From Acidobacteriota bacterium (GTDB lineage Bacteria; Acidobacteriota; Blastocatellia; Pyrinomonadales; Pyrinomonadaceae), in assembly GCA_019247865.1 (NCBI GenBank), contig JAFBAJ010000250.1:1-17802 (forward strand): a DNA stretch of 17,802 bases. Direction: 5' to 3'. Shown in pieces: positions 1 to 6,701 of the stretch (the stretch's first letter is position 1; every line of letters begins with the position of its first letter). The notes under the pieces were generated by a model, which worked only from the letters and a program-made list of their open reading frames with translations, was not told the origin of the DNA and made no database searches. A program made the position numbers and the translations under genes.

Positions 1-253
1 AGGCTCCGAACTCTCCTTTGATCGGGTCCCAGGTCTTGCCCGTCAGAAAGCCGAAGCCGAACTCGCGGAGCGAGAGCATGGAGTTCGAGGCCATCGCGAT
101 AATCATCGCCGTCACGATGACCAGCAGGAGCAGCGCACAGCAGAGCAAAGAGACGCGGAAGACAGCATCGCCGCGACTCCCGGTCGGCGACAGCGCGCGC
201 CGCCAGTTCCACACGCGCGCGCGCGCGCCATACTCATCTGCCGGAGAAATCAT
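1..253 (-). CDS. pstC: Phosphate ABC transporter permease PstC, N-terminal part (cut by window edge)
   Basis: Reading the minus strand from the ATG at 253 gives about 84 residues beginning MISPADEYGARARVWNWRR and running off the window. A charged cytoplasmic stretch of about 30 residues is followed by one strong membrane segment (about residues 34-55, SLLCCALLLLVIVTAMIIAM) and then a REFGFGFLTGKTWDP-like stretch, which matches the N-terminus of PstC permeases just after their first helix. PstC pairs with PstA to form the inner-membrane channel of the high-affinity phosphate importer PstSCAB. It follows pstS by 92 bp on the same strand, the usual gene order, and pstA and pstB are expected beyond the edge. 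The spacer contains a hairpin. Codons 9-13 lie in a CG dinucleotide run (214-228). I see no strong ribosome binding site. Confidence 0.88.
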   Translation of the reverse strand, partial: MISPADEYGARARVWNWRRALSPTGSRGDAVFRVSLLCCALLLLVIVTAMIIAMASNSMLSLREFGFGFLTGKTWDPIKGEFGA

Positions 254-271
254 CTCATCAAGTCCCGAATT

Positions 272-346
272 TCAAGTCCCAGGTCCCAAGTCTCAAGTCA
301 CGAACCTGTCTTCGACCTGGGACTTGAGACTTGGGACTTGAGACTT
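272..346. repeat. Inverted repeat of CAAGTCC/CAAGTCT words between pstS and pstC
   Basis: The arm GTCCCAAGTCTCAAGTC (283-299) pairs perfectly, 17 of 17, with GACTTGAGACTTGGGAC (321-337), with about 21 nt of loop. Imperfect pairing extends outwards through 272-282 and 338-346. Both arms are built from near-tandem heptamers. The element fills most of the pstS-pstC spacer and touches the pstS stop codon. It could be an intra-operon attenuator or mRNA-stabilising hairpin that keeps the binding protein more abundant than the permease. That role is inferred from position only. Confidence 0.8.
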
Positions 347-1434
347 TATTGTCTTAACGCCTTGCCGCCGCTTGCGATCATCCTGATCTTGGCTTCGGCG
401 CGCTTGATGATCTCGGCGGGCAGCGGAGCGTAGGTTAAGTCTCTCGCGTACTGCTCGCCGTCGTGTATGCCCCACCAGAGAAAGTCTACCAGAGCTTTGC
501 CTTTGGCCGCGTCCTTCTGCTCCTTGTAGGCGAGGATGTAGGTGTAGCTCGAAATCGGATAGGCGCTCGCGCCCGTGCCATCCGTGATCGAGACGCGCAG
601 GTCATCGGGCGTCGCCGCGAGCGCTTCGGACGCCGCAGCCGTCACGGCATCAAGCGAAGGCTCGACGAAATTGCCCGACTTGTTCTTGATGAGCGCGACC
701 GGCAGGTTGTTCTTGACGGCATAGGCCAGCTCGACGTAACCGATGGCGTTCGGCGTCTGCTTGACCGTGCCCGTCACGCCCTCGTTGCCCTTGCCGCCGA
801 GGCCGACCGGCCAGTTCGGCGAAGAGCCTTTGCCGACCTTCTCCTTCCATTCCGCGCTGACTTTCGAGAGGTACTCTGTGAACACAGCCGAAGTGCCGCT
901 GCCGTCGGAGCGATGCACGACCGTGATGTCGGCCGCAGGCAGAGCCGCGCCCGCGTTGTCGGCCTTGATGCGCGCGTCGTCCCACTTCTTGATCTTGCCG
1001 AGAAAGATGTCTGCGATCACGTCCGGCGAGAAGCGCAGCGGCTGCGAGACGCCCTGCAGGTTATAGGTCAGGACGACCGCGCCGAGCACTGTCGGGATGT
1101 GCAGGATTTCGCCGCCCCGCGCGCTCTTGAGATCGTCGTCGCTCATCGGCGCATCCGACGCACCGAAGTCGACCGTCTCTTCCTTGATCTGCTTGATGCC
1201 GCCGCCCGAGCCGATGGATTGATAATCGATCTTCACGTTCGGATTGAGCTTGGTGTACTCGCTCAGCCATTTCTGATAGAGCGGGTTCGGAAAGGTCGCG
1301 CCCGCGCCCTGCAAGCGGACGGAGCCGCCCGCGCCGTCGCCGCCGCCCTGGCGGCTACAACCGATGAGCAGTGCGGCCAGACAGACGAGCGTGCAGGCTG
1401 AGAGCGTGCGGGAAAACTTTTTCGAGAAGGGCAT
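346..1434 (-). CDS. pstS: Phosphate-binding lipoprotein PstS of the high-affinity phosphate ABC transporter
   Basis: This is the periplasmic phosphate-binding component that delivers phosphate to PstCAB. The open frame extends to 1479, but I start at the ATG at 1434, which has AGGAGA 10 nt upstream; the 1479 ATG has no such site. The 362-residue product opens with a signal peptide ending in a lipobox (LLIGC, Cys26), so it is likely membrane-anchored. PstS signatures follow in order: GAGATFP (43-49), QSIGSGGG (72-79), DFGASDAPM (89-97) and HRSDGSGTSAVF (174-185). By analogy with E. coli PstS, R175, S179, G180 and T181 plus T47, F48 and D94 should be phosphate ligands. The C-terminal half has GGKGNEGVTG and NAIGYVELAYA, as in the family. 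It lies directly downstream of an orphan winged-helix gene and upstream of pstC. The spacer ahead of it carries three TTCA units at 11-bp spacing, a Pho-box-like arrangement. Confidence 0.96.
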   Translation of the reverse strand: MPFSKKFSRTLSACTLVCLAALLIGCSRQGGGDGAGGSVRLQGAGATFPNPLYQKWLSEYTKLNPNVKIDYQSIGSGGGIKQIKEETVDFGASDAPMSDDDLKSARGGEILHIPTVLGAVVLTYNLQGVSQPLRFSPDVIADIFLGKIKKWDDARIKADNAGAALPAADITVVHRSDGSGTSAVFTEYLSKVSAEWKEKVGKGSSPNWPVGLGGKGNEGVTGTVKQTPNAIGYVELAYAVKNNLPVALIKNKSGNFVEPSLDAVTAAASEALAATPDDLRVSITDGTGASAYPISSYTYILAYKEQKDAAKGKALVDFLWWGIHDGEQYARDLTYAPLPAEIIKRAEAKIRMIASGGKALRQ

Positions 1435-1496
1435 CACCGGAACATCTCCTGACTTTGGGGAACTGAGCTTGGAAAGCATGCCATTGTGGGCGCGCG

Positions 1497-1537
1497 ATGT
1501 TACATCCGTCTGAACGAAGCCTGAAATGTTTGTGAAC
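1497..1537 (-). promoter_or_regulatory. Pho-box-like 11-bp direct repeat array and candidate -10 upstream of pstS
   Basis: On the minus strand TTCA occurs three times at exactly 11-bp intervals (plus-strand TGAA at 1533, 1522 and 1511). The units are GTTCACAAACA, TTTCAGGCTTC and GTTCAGACGGA. Directly after the last unit comes TGTAACAT, whose TAACAT (1497-1502) is a plausible -10 in the position where Pho boxes replace the -35. The array sits between the winged-helix gene stop and the pstS start, 77 bp from the pstS ATG. The assignment rests on spacing and context. The binding protein is not known. Confidence 0.6.
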
Positions 1538-1543
1538 AGGGCT

Positions 1544-1849
1544 CTATTTCGGCAGTAAACGGTAGCCGACGTTGACCATCGTCTCGTTGTGCAGGCCGTA
1601 GGGCGCGAGCTTGCGCCGGAGGCGATACATGTAGACGTGCAGGCTGACGGCGTTGAAGGGCTTGCGCGCGCCCCATGCCTGCTGCCAGAGCTCCTCCGAA
1701 GAGACGATGCGCTCCGGCGTGCGCGCCAGCCGCGAGATGATCAGAAACTCCGAGCGCGGCAGCTTGATCGAACGCCCGGCACACGCCACGTAATAATTGT
1801 CGTGCTCAACGCGCAGGTTCCCGTCGTCGTAGATGTTCGCTTCCATCAT
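1544..1849 (-). CDS. Stand-alone OmpR/PhoB-type winged-helix DNA-binding protein (no receiver domain)
   Basis: The 101-residue product is essentially just a Trans_reg_C (OmpR/PhoB C-terminal) domain. It has an N-terminal beta strand region (about 3-30), then LPRSEFLIISRLARTPERIVSSEELWQQAW (30-59), a recognition helix NAVSLHVYMYRLRRKL (66-81), and the wing strand with MVNVGYRLL (91-99). Full response regulators of this family are about 220-240 residues with a receiver domain; none is encoded upstream here, because the preceding 62 bp hold only a hairpin. ATGs at 1849 and 1846 are both possible starts, and neither has a clear Shine-Dalgarno. The gene precedes pstS on the same strand, and the spacer between them holds 11-bp direct repeats of the kind PhoB-type domains bind in tandem. 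A role as regulator of the pst genes or of the wider array-bearing set is therefore a reasonable inference, but how it would sense phosphate is unclear. It could also be a truncated regulator that competes with a full-length PhoB elsewhere. Confidence 0.85.
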   Translation of the reverse strand: MMEANIYDDGNLRVEHDNYYVACAGRSIKLPRSEFLIISRLARTPERIVSSEELWQQAWGARKPFNAVSLHVYMYRLRRKLAPYGLHNETMVNVGYRLLPK

Positions 1850-1863
1850 AAAAATTCAATGAG

Positions 1864-1902
1864 GGAGTGGCAGGCTACAGGAAAGTTGCAGCCTGCCACT
1901 CC
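1864..1902 (-). terminator. Perfect 13-bp hairpin after the TonB-dependent receptor gene
   Basis: GGAGTGGCAGGCT (1864-1876) pairs perfectly with AGCCTGCCACTCC (1890-1902) around a 13-nt loop. On the minus strand it follows the receptor stop by about 9 nt and is followed, after CTCATTGAA, by a TTTTT run that abuts the winged-helix start codon. It may terminate receptor transcription, or be a REP-like palindrome that limits read-through into the winged-helix and pst genes. The T-run is further from the stem than in a textbook terminator. Confidence 0.5.
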
Positions 1903-1911
1903 TCAAAGCTC

Positions 1912-4900
1912 TTAGAAGTTGAACCGCAGAGCGAATTGAATCTGGCGGTTCGTGCCGAGGCCGACGGTGCGCTCGACCGTCTGCCGGAGGAGCCCGAACG
2001 TGCCGCCCGCGGCCGTCTGTGTGAACGGCTGACCGGGTTGCAGGAGGTTCGTCCCCACGCCGAGCGCGTTGTTCAAGGTCGAGGCAGGGTTGGCGAAGTT
2101 CGTGAAGTTGAAGATATTGAAGACCTCCGCGCGGAACTCTATGTTCCGTGTCTCAGAGAGCTTGATGCGCTTGTTGAGAATCATGTCGACCTGCCTGAAG
2201 TTCGGCCCGCGCAGAGCGTTGCGCGGCAGATTGCCGAACGTACCCGGCGCAGGGATGGCGAAGGCTGCAGGATTGAGCAGGCTGCGGTCGTTGTTGAGAT
2301 ATGGATTGACGCCGGGAATCAAATCAGGGCGACGCACATTGCGCGTCGCTCCGCCGCCCGGCGTGTTGATGACGGCCGTAAAGCCCGCCGGGAGCGGCGT
2401 CGCGGCGTTGATCGTGGCCGGGAGCGCACGCACCTCGCCCGCGTTGCATCCGGCGGCCGGGCTCGTGCACTGGATCACCACGTCGGGCCGCACGACCAGG
2501 ACTTCAATCGGCAGTCCGCTCCGCGCGTTGATGATCGCGCCGACCTCGAAATTTCCGAGCAGCGCGTTGCCGACGGAGCCGAGGTCGTACTGGCGACCTT
2601 TGCCGAAAGGCAGCTCGTAGAGCGCGCTGAGGTTGAAAGTGTGGCGCACGTCGAAGTTGTTGTAGCCGCGGTCGGCTTCAAAGTTTTCGAGCGCGGCGGA
2701 AGTGCGCGCTTCGTTCGAGCCGGCCGTGTTGCCGAAGCTCCGGCCGAAGGTGTATTGCGCGTTCAGCGTGAGGCCCGTGTTGAAGCGGCGCGTCAGAGAA
2801 GTTTGCAGCGCGTTGTAGCTGTCCGAGCCCCCGCTCGTCTTGTAGTCAACCTCTGCGAAAGGATTCTGCACGGTGCTCGACCCCGAAACCAGAGAGAACT
2901 GCCGCACTGTGTTGACCGCGATCACGCGTCCCGTCACAGGGTCTGTGCGATTGATGACGCCGACGCCCGTGGGCAGCGCCGTGCCGTTCACGATGGTCGT
3001 CTGTCCCGGCAGGATTTGATTCGCCACGCTGCGCAGAAAGAGATTGCGTCCCTGGCTCCCGACGTAGGCGACGGTTCCGATCATGTGATAGGGCAGCTCC
3101 TGTTGCCACGAGACACTGTACTGGTAGACCTTCTCCGGAATCTCGTAGTCGGAAGAGTAGGCGCGTGGCTGATAAGAGCGCGTGTTCGGATTGGCGTTGA
3201 AGAAAGCGATGGCGTTGGCCGTGTTGAAGGGGAAGGCAACGCCGCTGGTAAAGGTCGAGCTGACGCGGTCGCTCTCAATCGGCTGAATCTGGTCTTCGGT
3301 CTGGCCGGGGCCGTAGTAGATGCCGAAGCCAGCTCTCAAGCTGGTGCGTCCGCCGCCGAAAAAGCCGGTGCTCTTGTAGTTCGGCGACCACGCGATGGCG
3401 ATGCGCGGGCCGAAGTTGGTCTTCGATGATTTGAAGGCCGCTTCCGACGGGTCGCGGAGCTGCCCCGTGTTGATGTCGAAGAGGACTTGCAGGTTCCTGT
3501 CCTCGCGGAGCGGCGAATAGTATTCGTAGCGCAGGCCGTAATTCAAAGTCAGGTTCGGCCGGATCCTCCACTCGTCCTGCGCGTAGGCGATGTAATACTC
3601 CTGCTTCGCAAAGCGCTGTCCGGTCGCGCCGTTATTGAACGGGCTCGGCGCGGAAAGGTCGCCGAGAAACTGCACGGACTGCGGCGTGTTCGCCAGAAAG
3701 CTGCCGATGTTCGAGTAGGTATAAGTCGTCCCGCCGAGCCGGTCTGTGTAGAGCCGTATGGCGCGAAACTCTCCGCCGAACTTGTAGTTGTGATTGCCGC
3801 GCGTCCAGCTCAGATTGTCTATGAAGGAGAGCGAGTAAGGCGTGTAGGGCTGCGCGCGTCCGTTGGTCGCGCTGTTGGCACGCACCAGTCCGCCCGGCGT
3901 AGCCGTGCCCGCGTTGCTCCCCTGTCCCGGCAGAGCGAAGTTCGCGATGCTGCCCGTGATGTTGATCGAGAGCGCAGAGAGGTCTATCCCGTTGACCGTC
4001 GGCGCGACGCCGTAGATGCGCGAGTAGGCGCTGTTGTAACCGAACTTGAACTCGTTCAAAAGCGTCGGCTTCAAAACCGATTGCAGCGAGACGATGCCGT
4101 TCTGCGGGACGGACTTGATGATGATGCGGCGGCCCGTCACGCCCTCCGGCTGCTCGTTCGATCCCTGATCGCGGAAGAAGCGCAGGTACATCGAGTGCTT
4201 GTCGGTAAAGCGATAGTCGAAGCGAAAGGCGACGGAGTTCTCATCCACCTTTGAGTTGGCCTGAAGCTGCACGACATCGAAAAGGTCTGCGCCCGTGCCC
4301 GCGCGGATGACGACCGCGTTCGGGTCGCGGAAGGCCGGAATCAGCGGAACGATGGCGGCGTTGCACGCGGTCGTGCCCGTGCCGAAGGGCGCGGCGCAGA
4401 TGCGCGAGGCCAGTCCCGGAACCTGCTCGATGGAGTTGACGCCCGCGCGCAGGCGATAGCCTTCATAAGAGAAGAAGAAGAATGCTTTATTTTTGATAAT
4501 CGGGCCGCCGATGCTGCCGCCGAATTGATTGAGGCGCAAAGGGGCGCGCTGGCCGATGATGTTGTCGAAGAAATTGGCGGCGTCGAGCGCGTCGTTGCGG
4601 AAGAACTCGAAGAGCGAGCCGTGAAACTGGTTGCCGCCCGATTTGGTCACGACGTTGATCTGCCCGCCCGTCCCCGTCCCGTACTCCGCCGGGTAGTTGT
4701 TCGAGTCGGCGCGAAACTCCTGCACGTTCTCCAGACTCGATTGGAGGCGGAACGGCGTCGGGACTTCGCCGTTCAGGTTGCCGGGCGAAGCGTCGATGAT
4801 CGCAGTCCCTTCGATGCCGTCGTAGCGGACGACGTTCTGCTCGACCGCGCGACCGGAAAAGCGTATGTCGCCGAAAGTGCCGGAGCCTGTGTTGACCGAG

Positions 4901-5415
4901 CCGGGCGCTTGCAGGTAGAGCTGCGAGAGCTGGCGGCCGTTGTTCGGCAGCCCGACCACTTCGCGCTGGTTGACGGTCGCGCCGATGCGCGCCGAGCTGA
5001 GATCCATCGCTCCATCCGACGAATCGACCACGCTCACGTTGGCCGCGACCTCGCCCGTGCTGAGCTTGAGATTCAGACTCAACTCCTGCCCGACGGAGAC
5101 TTGCACGTCGTTAACGGTCGTCGCCGCGAAGTTCGGCGCGCTGGCCGTGACCGTATAGAAAGAGGCCTTCAGCGCGACGACCTGAAAGTAACCCTCGTCG
5201 CTCGCAGTCGCCGTGCGCTCTTCGCCCGTGCGAATGTTTTTGACGACGACCGCCGCGCCGGGCACGACCGCGCCGTTGGCATCCGTCACCGTCCCGACGA
5301 TACGGCCCTGGTCGGTCTGCGCCCGCCCGGTGGTGTGGGTCAAGAGCAGCACCGCGAGCGCAGAGATAAGCAGCAACAACAACGAGCCGCGCCGCCAAAC
5401 ATAGAAAGGGGACAT
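1912..5415 (-). CDS. TonB-dependent outer-membrane receptor with carboxypeptidase-regulatory-like N-terminal domain
   Basis: The open frame starts at 5475, but the ATG at 5415 has a perfect AGGAGG 9 nt upstream and begins a normal signal peptide (MSPFYVWRRG, then a Leu-rich core, cleavage near residue 33), giving 1167 residues. Residues about 36-120 form the beta-sandwich CarboxypepD_reg-like domain (GRIVGTVTDANGAVVPGAAV). A plug domain follows (about 135-290, including VVGLPNNGRQLSQLYLQAPGS), then a long beta-barrel. The chain ends in IQFALRFNF; a terminal Phe is typical for proteins inserted by the BAM machinery. This is the large receptor type abundant in acidobacteria and related to Oar-like proteins. 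Such receptors import ligands, often sugars, peptides or metal chelates, using TonB energy, and the ligand cannot be told from sequence. Upstream lie four TTAA/TTCA units at 11-bp spacing, so phosphate-controlled expression and perhaps an organophosphate ligand are possible. Confidence 0.93.
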   Translation of the reverse strand: MSPFYVWRRGSLLLLLISALAVLLLTHTTGRAQTDQGRIVGTVTDANGAVVPGAAVVVKNIRTGEERTATASDEGYFQVVALKASFYTVTASAPNFAATTVNDVQVSVGQELSLNLKLSTGEVAANVSVVDSSDGAMDLSSARIGATVNQREVVGLPNNGRQLSQLYLQAPGSVNTGSGTFGDIRFSGRAVEQNVVRYDGIEGTAIIDASPGNLNGEVPTPFRLQSSLENVQEFRADSNNYPAEYGTGTGGQINVVTKSGGNQFHGSLFEFFRNDALDAANFFDNIIGQRAPLRLNQFGGSIGGPIIKNKAFFFFSYEGYRLRAGVNSIEQVPGLASRICAAPFGTGTTACNAAIVPLIPAFRDPNAVVIRAGTGADLFDVVQLQANSKVDENSVAFRFDYRFTDKHSMYLRFFRDQGSNEQPEGVTGRRIIIKSVPQNGIVSLQSVLKPTLLNEFKFGYNSAYSRIYGVAPTVNGIDLSALSINITGSIANFALPGQGSNAGTATPGGLVRANSATNGRAQPYTPYSLSFIDNLSWTRGNHNYKFGGEFRAIRLYTDRLGGTTYTYSNIGSFLANTPQSVQFLGDLSAPSPFNNGATGQRFAKQEYYIAYAQDEWRIRPNLTLNYGLRYEYYSPLREDRNLQVLFDINTGQLRDPSEAAFKSSKTNFGPRIAIAWSPNYKSTGFFGGGRTSLRAGFGIYYGPGQTEDQIQPIESDRVSSTFTSGVAFPFNTANAIAFFNANPNTRSYQPRAYSSDYEIPEKVYQYSVSWQQELPYHMIGTVAYVGSQGRNLFLRSVANQILPGQTTIVNGTALPTGVGVINRTDPVTGRVIAVNTVRQFSLVSGSSTVQNPFAEVDYKTSGGSDSYNALQTSLTRRFNTGLTLNAQYTFGRSFGNTAGSNEARTSAALENFEADRGYNNFDVRHTFNLSALYELPFGKGRQYDLGSVGNALLGNFEVGAIINARSGLPIEVLVVRPDVVIQCTSPAAGCNAGEVRALPATINAATPLPAGFTAVINTPGGGATRNVRRPDLIPGVNPYLNNDRSLLNPAAFAIPAPGTFGNLPRNALRGPNFRQVDMILNKRIKLSETRNIEFRAEVFNIFNFTNFANPASTLNNALGVGTNLLQPGQPFTQTAAGGTFGLLRQTVERTVGLGTNRQIQFALRFNF

Positions 5416-5498
5416 GATAAGCTTCCTCCTGTGGAGTTTCTGAAAAAGGTTCGATATCGAAGGCGTGTGGTTCAAAGGCTCAAGGTATCGCGCGGAGG

Positions 5499-5535
5499 TT
5501 AAGGCAGGGTGAAGGTCATCTTAACTGTTTGTTAA
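5499..5535 (-). promoter_or_regulatory. Pho-box-like array of four 11-bp units upstream of the TonB-dependent receptor
   Basis: Read on the minus strand the units are TTAACAAACAG, TTAAGATGACC, TTCACCCTGCC and TTAACC, starting exactly 11 bp apart (plus-strand tetrads TTAA 5532, TTAA 5521, TGAA 5510, TTAA 5499). The last tetrad is 84 bp from the receptor ATG. The TTAACA/TTAACC form resembles PhoP sites of Bacillus and SphR sites of cyanobacteria. No convincing -10 was found after it. Confidence 0.6.
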
Positions 5536-5544
5536 TTAAAAGCA

Positions 5545-5622
5545 GTTTCACGCAAAGGCGCAAAGACGCAAAGAAAAGCTGGATTGCCTTTCTTTGCGTC
5601 TTGTCATCTTTGCGGGAAACTT
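5545..5622. repeat. Inverted repeat of GCAAAGAC words between peptidase and receptor genes
   Basis: Arm one (5545-5576) is GTTTCACGC followed by AAAGGCG-CAAAGACG-CAAAGAAA. Arm two (5589-5622) is its imperfect reverse complement, with TTTCTTTGCGTC and TTTGCGGGAAACTTG. Twenty-nine bases of arm one (5548-5576) recur identically at 6624-6652. The hairpin lies just after the metallopeptidase stop on the minus strand, so it may also act as a terminator or 3' end stabiliser. Confidence 0.8.
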
Positions 5623-5626
5623 GTCT

Positions 5627-6406
5627 TTATCTCGCCGCGATCTGCTTTGAAGCTTCGATGCCGCCGACGAGGTTGGCGTCCCACATCAGCCAGTAACGTT
5701 TCTTCTTGAGTTGTGGTGTTTGCAGGTCAAAAGCCAGGCGGACGAGGCGTGTGGTGAAAGCGGTGCGCTCCTGTCCGGGAAAGAGGTCGAAGAAATATTC
5801 CGCGCGCTCGGCCAGGCCGCACTCGCGGCGCATGCGGTTGATCAGGGTCTCGCAAGCTCCGGGCTCGTTCGCGCCCTCTTCCGCGTCGGCCGAGTCATGC
5901 ACGACATGTGCGATCTCGTGCAGCACGGCCCAGCCTTCGTTAAAGGCTGCGCGGGCGGCTTCGTCGCCGATGACGTGCTGGAAGTCCGCGAAGTCGATCA
6001 GGATCACATAGACTGGAGGCTTCTGCGCGCCGTCCTTCGTCCAGCGGCCGGGGTTGACGCGCGCGAAGACCACGTCCGCGCGATGGCTCGCGTCTTCGAG
6101 CAGCATCAGCGCCCGTCCCTCTGCGGCAGCCGCGAGCAGCTCGCGCGCAGCCCTTGAGCCTCCGTGCGCTTCCATCTCGCCGCCCATGCGCAGCACGCCT
6201 TCTTCGTCAAAATCGAGTTGCGACCAGCCGGTGATGGCGCGTAATTTTTCGGCCAGCTCTGTGCGATGCGCTGGTGAAAGCTCCGGGCGACAGATGAGGT
6301 GAGAGTTCTTTGTTTCAGCAGATACCGTTGATACAAGGAGACCGAGCAGGCACGCAGCCTTGATGAAGCGCGAGAGATGTCCCTGGAGAGGTTTTAAGCT
6401 CTGCAC
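5627..6406 (-). CDS. Secreted HExxH zinc metallopeptidase-like protein
   Basis: The 259-residue product starts at GTG 6406, with GGGGGT 7 nt upstream; no in-frame ATG precedes the signal peptide. Residues 1-30 form a signal peptide ending STVSA. A conserved-looking N-terminal region follows, then NEGWAVLHEIAHVVHDS, in which HEIAH (163-167) is a zincin motif with two zinc-binding His and a catalytic Glu. E186 in CETLINRMRRECGL lies 18 residues after the second His and is a good candidate third ligand, which would place it with gluzincins. Cys39, Cys185 and Cys196 could allow one disulfide. It probably acts in the periplasm or outside the cell. I do not recognise a named family and the substrate is unknown. 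It lies between the porin and receptor genes on the same strand, and its own upstream spacer carries a four-unit 11-bp array, so it seems separately regulated together with them. Confidence 0.75.
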   Translation of the reverse strand: MQSLKPLQGHLSRFIKAACLLGLLVSTVSAETKNSHLICRPELSPAHRTELAEKLRAITGWSQLDFDEEGVLRMGGEMEAHGGSRAARELLAAAAEGRALMLLEDASHRADVVFARVNPGRWTKDGAQKPPVYVILIDFADFQHVIGDEAARAAFNEGWAVLHEIAHVVHDSADAEEGANEPGACETLINRMRRECGLAERAEYFFDLFPGQERTAFTTRLVRLAFDLQTPQLKKKRYWLMWDANLVGGIEASKQIAAR

Positions 6407-6427
6407 GTTGATACCCCCGCCCAGATA

Positions 6428-6464
6428 TTAACAGATTGTTACCGGAGTGTGTACGGAATGTTAA
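6428..6464 (-). promoter_or_regulatory. Pho-box-like 11-bp array upstream of the metallopeptidase gene
   Basis: Minus-strand units TTAACATTCCG, TACACACTCCG, GTAACAATCTG and TTAATATCTGG are spaced exactly 11 bp apart (plus-strand tetrads TTAA 6461, TGTA 6450, TTAC 6439, TTAA 6428). The last unit contains TAATAT (plus 6425-6430), a plausible -10 placed 12 bp from the start of the third unit, the same offset as at pstS. The array lies much closer to the start codon than the others (22 bp), so the leader would be very short. The second unit is a poor match. Confidence 0.5.
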
Positions 6465-6488
6465 GTTCGGTAGTGACCTAAATTCAAC

Positions 6489-6592
6489 ACTCTGCGCTTG
6501 CTCTGCGTGAACTCTGCGTCTCTGCGGTGAGTGTTTGACAGCATCATCTCAACGCAGAGACGCAGAGAAGTCGCTGAGAGACACAGAGAAAA
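6489..6592. repeat. Inverted repeat of GCAGAGAC words
   Basis: ACTCTGCGCTTGCTCTGCG with AACTCTGCGTCTCTGCGGTGAG (6490-6531) faces CAACGCAGAGACGCAGAG (6550-6567) and further AGAGACACAGAG words (6577-6588). It is an imperfect hairpin made of hexamer/octamer words based on CGCAGAGA, in the roughly 295-bp spacer between the porin and metallopeptidase genes. It has the same design as the GCAAAGAC elements beside it but a different word. Confidence 0.7.
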
Positions 6593-6620
6593 ACAATGTA
6601 GGACACGACTTTAAGTTCCG

Positions 6621-6696
6621 GTCTCACGCAAAGGCGCAAAGACGCAAAGAAAGTCAATTAAGCTTTTCTTTGCGTCTTTGCGACTTTGCGTGAAAC
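6621..6696. repeat. Inverted repeat of GCAAAGAC words after the porin gene
   Basis: Arm one (6621-6653) contains CACGCAAAGGCG, CAAAGACG and CAAAGAAA. Arm two (6665-6696) is close to its reverse complement (TTTCTTTGCGTCTTTGCGAC, then TTTGCGTGAAACTTG), with a loop of about 11 nt. Bases 6624-6652 are identical to 5548-5576. It sits 5 bp from the porin stop codon, so it may serve as that gene's 3' hairpin. The rest of the spacer (6593-6620) shows nothing recognisable. Confidence 0.8.
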
Positions 6697-6701
6697 TTGC
6701 T

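Noticed and set aside
272..346. Possible CRISPR array from repeated CAAGTCC words
   Set aside because: The words are 7-mers in immediate succession in opposite orientations, without uniform 25-40 nt repeats and unique spacers, and there are no cas genes.
463..1401. 312-codon plus-strand open frame
   Set aside because: It lies wholly opposite pstS, which has all family motifs, and the translation is Arg-rich with no known domain.
1867..3429. 520-codon open frame on the plus strand opposite the TonB-dependent receptor gene
   Set aside because: It has an Arg/Ala/Glu-rich composition without recognisable motifs, typical of antisense frames in GC-rich DNA. The opposite strand encodes a full receptor with signal peptide, domains and terminal Phe.
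5545..6696. Possible insertion sequence flanked by the GCAAAGAC inverted repeats
   Set aside because: Each element is a self-contained hairpin and the DNA between encodes a metallopeptidase, not a transposase. No target duplications were visible.
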